The notes under the pieces are model-generated. The model searched no databases, was not told the origin of the DNA, and saw only the letters and a program-made list of their open reading frames with translations. DNA of 64,000 bases from Isoperla grammatica (lineage: Eukaryota > Arthropoda > Insecta > Plecoptera > Perlodidae): positions 10,762,292 to 10,826,291 of the forward strand of contig OX246739.1 in assembly GCA_945910005.1 (NCBI GenBank), written 5' to 3'. The position numbers and the translations under genes were made by a program. Positions 21,796 through 33,336 of this stretch are shown here, piece after piece (the stretch's first letter is position 1; each line of letters starts with the position of its first letter).

Positions 21796-24150
21796 AAAAT
21801 AATATTAAAACCCTCCCATTAAATCATCTTCCCTAATTGTAAGCTAATAAACACAAAATAATGTGCTCTATGTTTAAATGAACATCTTCTGGGGGATGAG
21901 GGTAGCTACGCTTGTGGCTCGAGACTACTAATATTGGCCGACTAGATAACCGTATAGACGAGTACGTCGTTAAAAAATAAAGAGTAATGGATTAATTCAA
22001 TATCATGCCGCGCATAAATACGAAGTAGCTCCTAGATGTGGCCCAACTTCGTCAAAAATCTTGGTCTTATGAATAAAATCATAAAGCAATGATATGATTT
22101 ACTTACGTACTCGCATAAGAACCCTAGTGAATTGCTGATGGCATTACTTGGCAAATTTACTCACTTCCATAAACGATACCCTCTAACGCTGCCTTCAACG
22201 ATACCTTAACTGAAAAACCGGTACGTCCCTTTCATAATTGTTTTTGAGCCGTTTAAGATGAATACATGTGCAAAGTAGAGCCAGCCACAGCAAGCGGCAA
22301 TGTCAGAAGAAACAAGAAGTCGACGTACGCAATCACCCATTTCAGTTGGAAACTATTTCGGAGCATACATTTGTGTAGGTATTTACGTGGGCATTGGGGT
22401 GAGTTATGGATAATCCGTTTCATCCCCTATTTAGGGTCCTTGTTTGTCCGAGTTTTGATCTATTTATACATTCGAAACGTATGCCACTCAATTACCTTGA
22501 GGCAATCCGCTCCGACCCTCTATAACTCGGTCCTATTATAGAGTTTCCGTTGTTTACGCGAATCCACTCTTGTGGAATCGAACTATGCTAATCTTCTCTG
22601 TCTATATCGCCTTCTACCGTTACTCCAACCCTTGTAGGATTTAAATATACCATTGATTGCTTAAACTACTCAGTATAAGCCAAGGTTGTTGATTGGTTTA
22701 AACTAGCTCGCTCGATATTTAATGCCCCGCAGGTCGGGTGTCGTTTATATAATGGCGTGGGTTGGTTCAAGCTTCATCCCTGAGCGTTGAGCTCCTTCAA
22801 AGATTGCCTACAACTTCTCGAGCGTATATTTTATTCATACAACTGTAATTATTCGTATCTCAACGTATTTGCGGAGGGTAACTCGTAGACGGTAGATATA
22901 GCTACTAACTATATGCGGGAAAAAATGACAGACGCTTAAATGTGGTTCATCTTCCACCACACAGTAATCCCACCGCGTTCCTAGGGAGGTACTTCTATTG
23001 ACTATGAACTGTTCGTTTCTTTACGTACCAGAATAATTAGTTTACTCGTTCATACTATAGTTATTTAAATTATGAATGAAATTGAGATTAAACGTTTACG
23101 TGAACGAGTTAAAGAAGTTCGTACTTTGGACTTTACTTCAGAATGTACTAGAGAACTCACTAAACTAACGTTTATAAAGTAAAGTCTGAGATTTGTAAGT
23201 TAATAAACTTCTAGTTATGCTGTAGAGGGTGACTGTAGGGTACGCGAAGTAACTGGTACACTGCGCCGTCCCTGAGAATGTTATGGTACGCTCATGCAGC
23301 TACATAGCTTGTGATGGGTCAGCTGGTTTCAACTGGAACTCAGCGGCAACCATGTGTACATCCCTCGGACATGCATAAATCAAGGGTCGGCCTAGTAGCA
23401 TATCTTCTTTATCAACACCTCTTCAGGTTAGGTTCGGAGTCCTGTCTACCACCTGACTTCACAAACCCTAAATCCCATAACAGGACTTGCGTGTTGTCAT
23501 GGATTATGTAATAGTGATGTGACGTATGTGACAACTACCAACCTAAATCTAGTTGCATCTTGTTCTCAAGGCCTCCATTATTGTAGACATACAATCAGCG
23601 CACCTGTTAGCAGGCGTTGTCTAGGCACATTCCAAACTACGCTGGTGCACTCCATGCAGTGGCGAGTAAGGTTACCGGAAAAATCTGCGGCGAATTTGTT
23701 AAGATAGACCGCGTGGAGCGACCGTCTGTCTATTCTGAGAATTTGTACAGCTCACATTGCTTGTTAATGCGACGAGACTTAAGATGAATGGGTGAAGTAC
23801 TATCATGCAAAACGGAGGGGTTGGGTGTGAATGTGACGTAAGATCGGTTGTTTTGTTCTGCTTTCACGACTTAGTTGATTCAGCAGTGGGTCTCGACGAA
23901 TGAAGAGCTAGCTGAATTCGGTTCTTTGAATATGAAGAGTGCGATGTCTTCGAAACGTTCAACGACACAGAGTAGGCCAACTCACCAAATGCTGTTCCAA
24001 CAAGTTTATAATATTGACAATTCGCTGTCAGTTACGAGATAAACTGAACGAATCGTATTTTCCCACAAAGATCCACCTTCTTAAACATTATGACTCACAA
24101 ATCAACGTGAACAAAGTTGTTTGGGTTGTAATGGTTACTCGTTTTCATTT
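21796..24150. other. Gene-poor stretch, GC-richer from about 22.5 kb
   Basis: The 23.2-23.95 kb part is more balanced in base composition and carries several 60-odd-codon frames, none recognisable. A TATA-like TTTATATAATGG lies near 22.745 kb without a following gene. No repeat matching the rest of the window was seen. Confidence 0.5.
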
Positions 24151-24300
24151 TCAATATTTATTTATTTATTTATTTATTTAATGTCTATCCTATTCAGTTA
24201 TAAAAACTGATTTACAAAGGAGGACCAAGCTATGTAAACAATTAATAGTAATGAAATCATAAATAACAATAACAACAAAAACAAAACAAACTACTAAACT
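24151..24300 (-). mobile_element. Non-LTR retrotransposon 3' tail with (AAAT)n
   Basis: On the minus strand, AACTGAATAGGATAGACATT is followed by about six AAAT units (24155-24180 on the plus strand as TTTA repeats). A closely similar block lies at 39.95-40.06 kb (CTATCCTATTCAGT plus an A-rich flank and a shorter ATTT run). A shared 3' end with short tandem A-rich repeats is typical of LINE 3' tails. No coding part is attached. Confidence 0.55.
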
Positions 24301-26243
24301 ATATTAAATATAATCAAAACCAAGAAAAAATAATTGAGAAATTAAATAAAATCAAATGAAGTGGAAATTCAACAATTATTTTTTATGCTGCTCTTTTACA
24401 AAGTTGTTAAATGTGATTAGTTTATTATGCACTCGTACTAACTACATTTGTAATATTATTTTCTACGTGTTGTACGTTCTTGCAAACGATTAAATACATT
24501 TGTTTTGCATTTTCTGTGCATTCAGTTTTGTCGCCCCACTAAATACTATTTCAATAGTAATTCCATTTCATTTGTAATCAAAACATCATCACTTGGTATA
24601 GTTGGTTTGGTACTAGACTAGGCTAAACGATAAGAAACTGTTAGAAGTGATATTTCGATGGCCACAATATGATACATAAAGCCCATCATCTTGAGTTCAC
24701 AATCTTTTTGATAGAAAAATGAAGTTGTATCATTCGTTTAAAACTCGAAAAACTATAGACAGTTTGTACTAATTCATACATGTAGTGGATGGAGAACGCA
24801 TATTAAACCAATACGTTTCGAGAGCATGTATAATATATTAGAAACTACGTTTTCTTTCTGACAAAGACTTAGCAGGAGAGACAACGTCAATATGATAATG
24901 TCACACAGAGGAGTGAATAATGTATGTCCTTACAATGACGTTTAAACTTATACTCAACTATGGAGCGACTTATATTTGCTGATGCAAAAACATTGCTGTG
25001 GGTTAAAAATAGACTCATCCACACTAGAACATAATATGCAAGAATGTATTTTGATGTAATTAATTGGACGCACAAAAATAACGAACTTGGTATTTGTGTA
25101 GTTCAGAAGTGACAAAACGGGCTCTGAATAAGTATAGAAGAACACAAGAGAACTGTGAAAAACAGAGGTACAGGTTCACTTCTAGTATCAAAGCTGAGTA
25201 TTCGCGCAGAACACCACCAACACCCACAATAGAAATAAAAAGAGAAACGTGTATTGAAAGAGCTGCTGTTGATGATGAATTGTGCACCCTCTTAAAATAA
25301 TTAGTCAACGAAGTAAAGAGATGAAAGAGATGTCGCGTCGTTAGTCTAGGTAGCGTTATGCGTCGTCAGATAAAGACGACAACTCTGATACAGGAAGCAC
25401 AAACAAACGTGTAAGGTTTTGCTCGTGGTGTCAGTCGACATGGAAGTGTAAGAGTTGTATAGAAGTGACATCACACATCAGTCGTGCATGAGAAAGAAAG
25501 GTGTGGGTTTACTACAAAGAGTTGAAAATGTTGTTATTTCTGCATTTCTGTCTAGAAATGATATGTTGTTACTACGTTGTCATTGTTATTTATTTGTGTA
25601 TTGGCCTGCGTACGTATGGAATTGTGCGTATTATTATGGATGGACACTTTTTTTTTTTATTTTAGAGTGGGCCCAAAAAGTCGAATTCATTTTTTTATTG
25701 TTATTTTAGACGCCAGCATGAAATTTTTACTTGCCTGGGCCAAAGAGCGACCGGCTCCTGGTTATACGTACATGCAGTAGTGAAGATTAGTATTATACCA
25801 TAATATACTTAAAAAATGAGAACTATAACATTCGAGTGGTGTTCTTATTGTGTATTTATTGTTCATTATATAGCAACGAGTAAGTGTGTGTGCGCGTGTG
25901 TTGTTATTGTATATGCTTATTCTCTACGCTCCGGCGTATAATATATCCTTCATTAATCCTTTCAATCATTGGCCAATCCCCTGTTTGCATAACAATAGCA
26001 CGTCTACCCTACCACATGAACTATAGAGAGCTCAAGTTAGCTACGACCAGACTAGCTTCCTTGAATTTGTAACAAAATCACGATTTAATGGTCCCTTTGC
26101 CATAGCCAATGGTCTAACTCTAATGGCCCAACACACGGACTTTGGCTACTCTTCCAATATCTATTGAATACATCCAAGTTCCCAACTGAACCAGCTGTGG
26201 TTACAAAGTAGATGCAACGGCCGCGCCGGCACCCGTAGTCGCT
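24301..26243. other. AT-rich stretch with weak exon-like signals
   Basis: A strong acceptor (TTTTTTATTGTTATTTTAG) at about 25709 precedes a 22-codon frame ending at TAG (25778-25780), with no canonical polyA signal nearby. A 68-codon charged frame lies at 25094-25300. Neither is convincing. Confidence 0.4.
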
Positions 26244-26298
26244 TATAAAAGACTAGAATTCTATAGCAAGCCGGAGCTTTCCGGAGCTTTCCGGAGCT
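26244..26298 (+). promoter_or_regulatory. TATA box with 10-bp direct repeats downstream
   Basis: A consensus TATAAAAG (26244-26251) follows a GC-rich patch (GGCCGCGCCGGC at about 26220). About 20 bp downstream come two full and one partial copy of CCGGAGCTTT (26271-26298), exactly one helical turn apart and overlapping the expected start site. This looks like a core promoter reading rightwards. A candidate terminal exon lies 230 bp downstream. No ATG frame of note sits between them. Confidence 0.35.
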
Positions 26299-26524
26299 CA
26301 AGTCCGGGTCAGAGAAGGAAATAGCAATCTATAGACTGTTAGAAAAACATTGACCACACTTTTCAACTAGCTTACTTGAAATACTCGTTTTTACCAACGA
26401 AGGAATGAGGGCGTAAATATATATGACGACTTGTTTCAATTATGATTTCAAAATGCTAGCAATCTATTTGTGTTCTTTGTGTCGGAGGGAGAACCATTTA
26501 ACATTTATGTCATTTTGTTTCCAG

Positions 26525-26585
26525 ACCAGTGAACTCTGTAGAAGATAAGACAGCAGGTTCACATGTACCAGAGGGACGATATTGA
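26525..26585 (+). other. Candidate short terminal exon
   Basis: A strong acceptor (CATTTTGTTTCCAG, AG at 26523-26524) opens a frame in phase 2 of 19 codons, ending at TGA (26583-26585). An AATAAA lies at 26638-26643. The other two frames stop within a few codons. The encoded tail is PVNSVEDKTAGSHVPEGRY, hydrophilic and coding-like, with no family resemblance. Together with the TATA box about 270 bp upstream it could mark a tiny transcription unit, but no donor was found between them. Confidence 0.25.
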
Positions 26586-26637
26586 ACCATTCATTCACGT
26601 TTTATGTTTCCTTCGTTTTGTTTGTTATTTTATTGAT

Positions 26638-26643
26638 AATAAA
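26638..26643 (+). terminator. Polyadenylation signal AATAAA
   Basis: The hexamer lies 52 bases past the stop of the candidate terminal exon. It has the same caveat of high background frequency. Confidence 0.25.
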
Positions 26644-26752
26644 CTTTGATCGCATTTGAAACAAAACTGTAGTGACCTATATGATTTCAATTTATTGTGA
26701 GCTTAGGCTGCGTTATAGTAAAACGTGAGCGTGCAAGGCGGTAAAGCATATC

Positions 26753-26773
26753 GGGGGGGGGGGGGGGGGGGGG
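26753..26773. repeat. G21 homopolymer
   Basis: An uninterrupted run of 21 G in AT-rich DNA. Such a tract can form quadruplexes and is also a common place for length error in assemblies. Confidence 0.9.
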
Positions 26774-26774
26774 C

Positions 26775-29700
26775 TCACCCATCGATACAGTCACCAATAA
26801 ACTTTCTATACATAGAAAGTACAACTCTATCTAGGACACAGGATGACTGACGACATTGAAAATAATAATGTGTGTAATCTAAATAGTTTTATTAATTTCA
26901 TTTTTTGTAAATAAGATTTCAACGGATTATGATAAGCGTGAAATAGATGAAAATACATATCAGTGATGATGTTGATATGAAAGTCGATGTTATTGATGTT
27001 GAAAGGGGGGAGGGCAAAAATCGTGATGACATGATTATATGTTTACAGACAAAAATTAAGTTTTGCTTTTAATTACATGCTTACAATAGTATTAAATTAA
27101 GGCTTTGGTGATAGTAGCGAACACAGCTACGAACACCGGACTGAAACAGTAATTATTTGTGTAGCCTTGAAAAGTCACTTCTTATAATCAATCGAGTATT
27201 TCTTATAATAAATAGTAAATACATAAATACAGTCTCTCGTATGCGATATTAACATGTGCAAGGTAGGGCATGATTCCCGCCATAGATAATCAAGCTGGAG
27301 TGTTTCAGACAAATACTCATCCGTGGTTATAGTTACTTTTTAATTTGGTCAAACGTTTTTTATTTTGAGTATATCCTTATCTGTATCTCAAACGGCAAAT
27401 TAAAAAGGAACACATTTAAACTATTAACAGGTGTCCTGTAATAAACATTTAAAAGCTTTGCAGTCTTAACTAGAGAATTACTGTGGTAACTTTAGCAGTC
27501 GTGTATGATTCATAGCCCCATTTAATGTTTTTTTTGCTTAAACTTGTGAATTACCCATTTTATGTCACCTTATAAGATTCTACCATTATAACTATTACTT
27601 AAAACTTTTTTAAAGAGTATAAAGATAAAAGCCAGAACGCAAATTAACAGTTACTCTCAACGACATTCTAAGCGTATCCTTTATTCTTTTGTACCGCGTA
27701 TACGATATTTACACTGTGCAAAAATACATGAGGACGAGTCCATTAGTATAATGCAATGACAGTCATACATTGACACTCAATACTAAATAACATCAGTGAA
27801 CACACCACGCGTTCAAAAGATAAATTGAATTTTATGCCCTGTACTCGTTCGTACTACAAAAGCCAAGTTAATGAATGGGAAGTACAATTACGCCCCTCCG
27901 CTCCCCCCCCCCCCCCCTCATTGACTAAAATGGTACCTAGGGATCTACACACCACTCTTTATACACACCTGAAACTCCAGATGAAGCTCCTTGTCATTAA
28001 ACAAAAAAAATCTTAAATAGGTATTCCTGCTCCTCTGCAATATACAATATTCGTGTTAACTCTCAAAAATCTTAAACGAGTAACTTGCAGTACACCATCC
28101 AACATGTAAATACATGGATATACATGTTGAATGTTCTAATGGTGGGACGAAATATGCGCATATTAAAGTCGAACAACGGGAAACGTCACGTGGTAATGAA
28201 TCCCTAGAGTACGACGCTTACGATTCAAATCTGAGGGATTCCCTAGTAAAGTGATGCTATTGATGTCCTTGGATCGACCTTGGCGAGACAACACTACCAA
28301 TTCTTGATCTGTGACAATACCTTAGTACCCTCTTAGCCGAGTTTCATAATACCGAGCGCAGCGCAAGTTGTTCATTTTCTTCGAACGCTATTCTTGTGCA
28401 TAATCTTTGCTGGAAGATGTTTGCATCAATTGTGCACAGACTTAAATACGCAAATATATTCCAATAGGAAATAGAAGAATGGATTTTCAAGTAACACGAT
28501 GAAAGAGATGAATTGTAAATTCGTGCAAATTAATGCGGTGTTCTGAAAGAGAAAAGCATCCGTTTTGACATAGCGCACATTTCCCACTTAATAATAACAA
28601 AAACGACCTTCACAATAATTCTTACTGGTTTATCACTATTTCGTTAAACAAAACAACCTTTTAGATAAACAAAGAATGTAATCTGAAGTTTGTTATGTGA
28701 TAGGTCATATCACATCAATATGAAGTATTTGCTCTTTACAACCAAATACAAAATCTAACAGCAACGATTAAAACTATTTAGTACGAGACATTTTTATGAC
28801 TACTTTCGAAGTTGTTTAGTGTGGAAATAGTCTAGCAAATCCAACTATACTAGCACTATTTTATAATTAAAGAACCTTTTACATTTAATTACGCGTATAA
28901 CAAGTTTATTAAGTGCTTACGACGTGACGAGACGGCCATTCATTGTCGATGGTAACCTAAATAATGTAACGTCGTCGGCCATCTTGATTTTAGCGCTACT
29001 GAAGATGTTTCCACCTGTCACAGTTTTATGGTTAGAAAAGGCTTTTAAGGAAATTACGTGTTTTGACGACGTTTAACTGGTTCTTATTTATATACTGCCA
29101 ATTAAAACGTACAATTTTTGTAAAAATATCAATCATGCTGTAATAATCAAATGGGAAACACACGTCAATATTTAAGCCTATGTGTATATATGTATATAAA
29201 GATTGGTTAGTAATATCTAGAACACCATGAGGGAACAAAGGGAGAAGAATAAGAGTTGAGAACATAATCTATATGTGTATGTAGTCTTTTCTAGCAGCTA
29301 AGTACGTATGATTAAACAGTAAATATGTTAGGCCTACTAAGTGTATTTTGGGTAGTGTATTACGTAGCCATTTTGTCGGAAGACCCACATTTACAATGTT
29401 TGAAAAAACAACATGGTTTCAAATTTAACAGAAATAAATAAAGCACAGACGAATTTCGATCTCTACATCCACGTTACAGAGTTTTTCTACTGAAGCAATG
29501 TTCAAAATGTTACCCTCGCCAATATCAAATGAAGTTGGAGCACTTGACGTTTTGAGACGTCAGCAAGGAAATGCTGACGTTGCAAAATGTGCACGCTTGC
29601 TTACGTTGATGCTAGATTAAGATTGACTTTACCTTCAGGACATGCAGACATAGTTCCACACACTTTAGAGTTATTTTGTATCTGATGTTAGTGCAGAAAC

Positions 29701-31667
29701 GCTGATTCGATTTAATTCTACATCTCTTTATAATAGAACATGGATTTAGATTATGTATTCTGATACTTGTCGAATGTAAAGGTGCAAACAAATGCACTTT
29801 TCAAAATGATACTTTGTAGGGTTTTAACAATAAATAAAATAACTGACATGAGAAGACATAATAAAGAAAAGTGATCGAGAATGATAGTGAAAAGTAAATT
29901 GATGTTATTTTGCCTCAATGCTGTAGACGTTTAGTGACAGTTTATAAATAGAAAATATAAATATTTATTTATCAAAATACAGGTTGCCGGTGACATAGTT
30001 GTCAAGTTAATGATTTATGTTATGAATTTATACCGTATATAAAAAAAAGGAAAAAGAATACATGTATTTACATGTAATAGTTAAAACGATTAAAAACAAA
30101 AGTAAATTAATAAGTAATATTATTTGTGAATGTTGATTGCAAATTCCCATCTCAATACGGAGCAATGTGTGTATTAACAATTGAAGCATTTTATTCAGCA
30201 AGATCAAAAGATCGAATCGACCGAAAGATCGAATTTAAAGTTCACCAAAATGTCGTTAAATTAAAAACATTCCTTTCTCCCAATTTAAAATGTACTGCAA
30301 TTAATTAACTAACGGCATCATCAATATATAGGAGATATAAATAAAGAAGTGTTTGAAATTTGCTATTTAATTTGTAACAATAACCATAAATCTCGTTACG
30401 CACAGCTGAAAATTCGGCAGCGTTTGTTTAAAGTGAGCCGCCGGGATTTGGTTAGTTGAGAATGTTTTTCCCATTGATAAATTGTGTTCAATAAGAGTTG
30501 TTGTTTTCCAATACACAATTTCTTCGATTTTTAACCATTTTCTCGTGAACCAATCACATTAGCGAGCAAATGTGGGAATGGATATATATTTCCACAATGT
30601 GTGAGTTTTCTATTGTTGTTGGTCTGCTGGGTAGGGGGGCCAGTCAGACAATAAGGGTTCTGGTCGTCTGATACGTGCATGGTCTATAAGGCTGACGTCG
30701 GTGCTAAATAGCTACATTCTATGCCTGCCTACCGTACACAACATGAGATTACATTCTATGTAGAAGCACCATTTCTACTCATCCTGTTTTCTTGTAAGAA
30801 CGCCTTGAAAAGATGACGAAAATGGAAGGAAAATAATTATTTCTACCCTGCGATACGACTGCGCAGTAATTTCGAAGTAACTAGCTCGCCGTTCTTCTGA
30901 CACACAGGAATACAAGATGATTCAGAATCCAACAGTATATCAACATGTCTACTCAAGCAAAAAATCATCATTATATCACAGATAAGGGATAGTTGTCTGT
31001 GATTATATCTTATGATAGTAAATCAAAATTATTATTTATTGAATAATAATATAATAATGATAACGAATTTATGATGGTCATATCAACACAAAAATAGTAA
31101 TACAGATCATGAAAATGTTAATACTACTAATAAACTGGTAGGCTATGATATTATTTTTCTGTCTTAACTTTAGCACTTGCCATCCTAAACAATACACATA
31201 GCTACGTAGAAAAATCCCTGTTGTACAAAGTGATTTTTAAAATCCAAATTATATTCGTGAAATTATAACTATTGTGGAAAAGGTTATACATTGATATGAA
31301 TTTCAATATGTATATAATTAACATAAATACGTGATTGTATAGTATTTTAATATTCACTATATTATACATATTGACTGATGAAAAATGAACCGTGAACAAA
31401 GTGGAGAATGTACCTTCTTTCGAAACAACCTGTAAACATGAGAAAATGTTTTCCTTCATCTACGGATCTAGGAAATGAATGAAAGAGCGAGGGGTAAGAA
31501 AGGGGGGGTGGGGGGTAACGCGTCTTCGTGCGCTAAGAGTTACGCTGCCACGTACACAAAATGCCATCAACACAAAGAAATGGTCTCCACAACAACATTA
31601 TGAATGTGACTAACAACGCTGACGACCTCAATGTGCTGTCTCTTTTTAAAACTAACTGTCTCACGGT
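26775..31667. other. Gene-poor AT-rich stretch
   Basis: No gene supported. Contents: a C15 tract at 27903-27917; a YY1/Pho-like CGGCCATCTTGATTTT (minus-strand CAAGATGGCCG) at about 28977; a short perfect stem-loop at about 29555-29580 (GACGTCAGCA / TGCTGACGT with a 6-nt loop); and a G-rich patch near 31.5 kb. Confidence 0.6.
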
Positions 31668-31745
31668 AGCTCAATTGATGAGCACTGCACCGGTAGTTGA
31701 GCCGGAAGGTCTGGGTTCGTGTCCCAACTACATTCTCTAATAACG
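31668..31745 (+). mobile_element. tRNA-derived SINE head, family C
   Basis: A-box-like GGTAGCTCAATTGATGAGCA and B-box-like GTCTGGGTTCGTGTCCCAAC lie about 35 bp apart in the order of a tRNA. The intervening loop is longer than in a working tRNA and no clean acceptor stem forms, so it is a tRNA-derived element rather than a tRNA gene. The remainder, after 31745, is not matched elsewhere in the window. Confidence 0.6.
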
Positions 31746-32049
31746 CTGCTATATTACCAACATTCATCAACCCCCTATACAACAGAATAAGTGGGTTCAG
31801 CGGTAAACTCATTCCACAGCAACCTTGTGGATGCTGACGTCATTGATGAGTGAGGTATATTGGCCAACCAAACGCCAGTATTTGAAAAAGCCATTCGCTG
31901 ATTGGCTCCTACTTGCAGATACGCTTCCTAGCGAGAAAACTTGTCCCTAGAACTAAGTAGTATTACCGTAGCGCGCTCGTCTACAGCTTTGTGCGGATTG
32001 GACGACATTGCACTTGTTTGTAAACAAAGACCACCACTTGTAGTACTCT

Positions 32050-32080
32050 TTATAGCCGCCATTTTAGACCGTGACGTCAT
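32050..32080. promoter_or_regulatory. YY1-like plus CRE site pair
   Basis: GCCGCCATTTTA (YY1/Pho consensus on the minus strand) and a full TGACGTCA (32072-32079) lie 6 bp apart, next to a TTTATAG. The pairing repeats that of the 18.6 kb cluster. No transcription unit is recognisable beside it. Confidence 0.35.
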
Positions 32081-32536
32081 GATAATTCGCCCTTGAGATA
32101 GAGAATGACGTCAGGACTCAATGCAAGGTTATTGTGGAACCACCTCACATTTTCTTTACTATAATCCTCACTATCCAGATCCAAGGCCTGTCAGTGGGGT
32201 TTGTCAATAATATATCAAAACTGCTATCGGATATTATTCTACTGCAAGCTGCTATAATCTATTGAAGGGTTCAAACAGCAGAGTTCCATGTGTTTACAGA
32301 GAGGCAAAATAACGATAGTATAAATCAATAACCATCTACATAAATTAGATGAAAGATTATATGTAGATTTGAAAAATAGAAAAATAGGAATAGACCGTGA
32401 TAATAAATACCATTATAAAATGAATCTACAGGTCGATGTTAACAGTCTGTATATGAGCTGCACTGGCGGGAACGTGTAAGTTGGCGGCAATGGGTAGCTT
32501 ATGTAAAAACCAAACAAAACTATGATTATTGGTGCC

Positions 32537-33336
32537 TTAACCCTCCATTACTCGCGTGGTTTTTTTTAACGCCAGTACTCGCGTGGGGTATATATAACCC
32601 CAAATTGAATTACCTGTAGTTTGGAGTTGTGATGGAGTTTGGACGTAGGGTTCACATATTTTAGTTACTTGGAATGTATTCTACTACTGCTTTCAGATAA
32701 CAACATCAATTAAGGAGTTTAAACGGCTGAAATTTTTATTTTTTGAAAACATTACATATTTTACTTTGAAATTACAGTAATACATTTAATTGCCGAATTT
32801 CTATAGTAGGAACATTTTTGGCCCAAATTTTTTCATTTTGTTTTGTTGACTTACTTCGGTTTATGCCTAATTTAAACATTACCTAGAAATTTAAGCATTA
32901 GATAATTACTAATTGTGAGTGCATAACTAAATACAAATTTATTGTGATAAGGTCAAAGGTAAAAGGGGGATTTATATAACTTAATATAAGGATATATAAT
33001 TATGATGGAGATTACATACCAAACAGCATTCAAAACGCTTTTTACTGGAGAAACAACAAGCTTACACCTGCTTACACTCATTCCCGCCAACCGTCTGAAG
33101 CGGTCTGAAACTAGCGCCAGTCATCGCGTGGGATCATGGAAACCCCAACCATTTTCAATCATGTAACCTATTAAAACTAAAAACCCTGCTTAACATTTTG
33201 TTGTAGAAAAACATAAAAGATATACTAACTTGAGAATACATAGAAGGAGAGAGCGGTAAGTTTGAATATTACTGAGAACCATTAGAGTTTGCAGCACTGG
33301 GGTAATATATACCCCACGCGAGTAATGCAGGGTTAA
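32537..33336. mobile_element. Non-autonomous piggyBac-like element with TTAA duplication
   Basis: A 792-bp element (32541-33332) is flanked on both sides by TTAA (32537-32540 and 33333-33336). Its ends are inverted repeats beginning CCCTCCATTACTCGCGTGG and, from the right, CCCTGCATTACTCGCGTGGG, followed by GGTATATAT-AACCCCA. TTAA targets and CCC-starting ends are the hallmarks of piggyBac. The left end carries an extra 27-bp segment duplicating ACTCGCGTGG (32550 and 32577). A subterminal copy (GCGCCAGTCATCGCGTGGGA at 33114) lies inside the right part, consistent with the asymmetric internal repeats of the superfamily. No transposase is encoded. Confidence 0.9.

Noticed and set aside
31668..31745. 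tRNA gene (plus strand)
   Set aside because: The distance and pairing between boxes are wrong for a cloverleaf; a tRNA-derived repeat is more likely.
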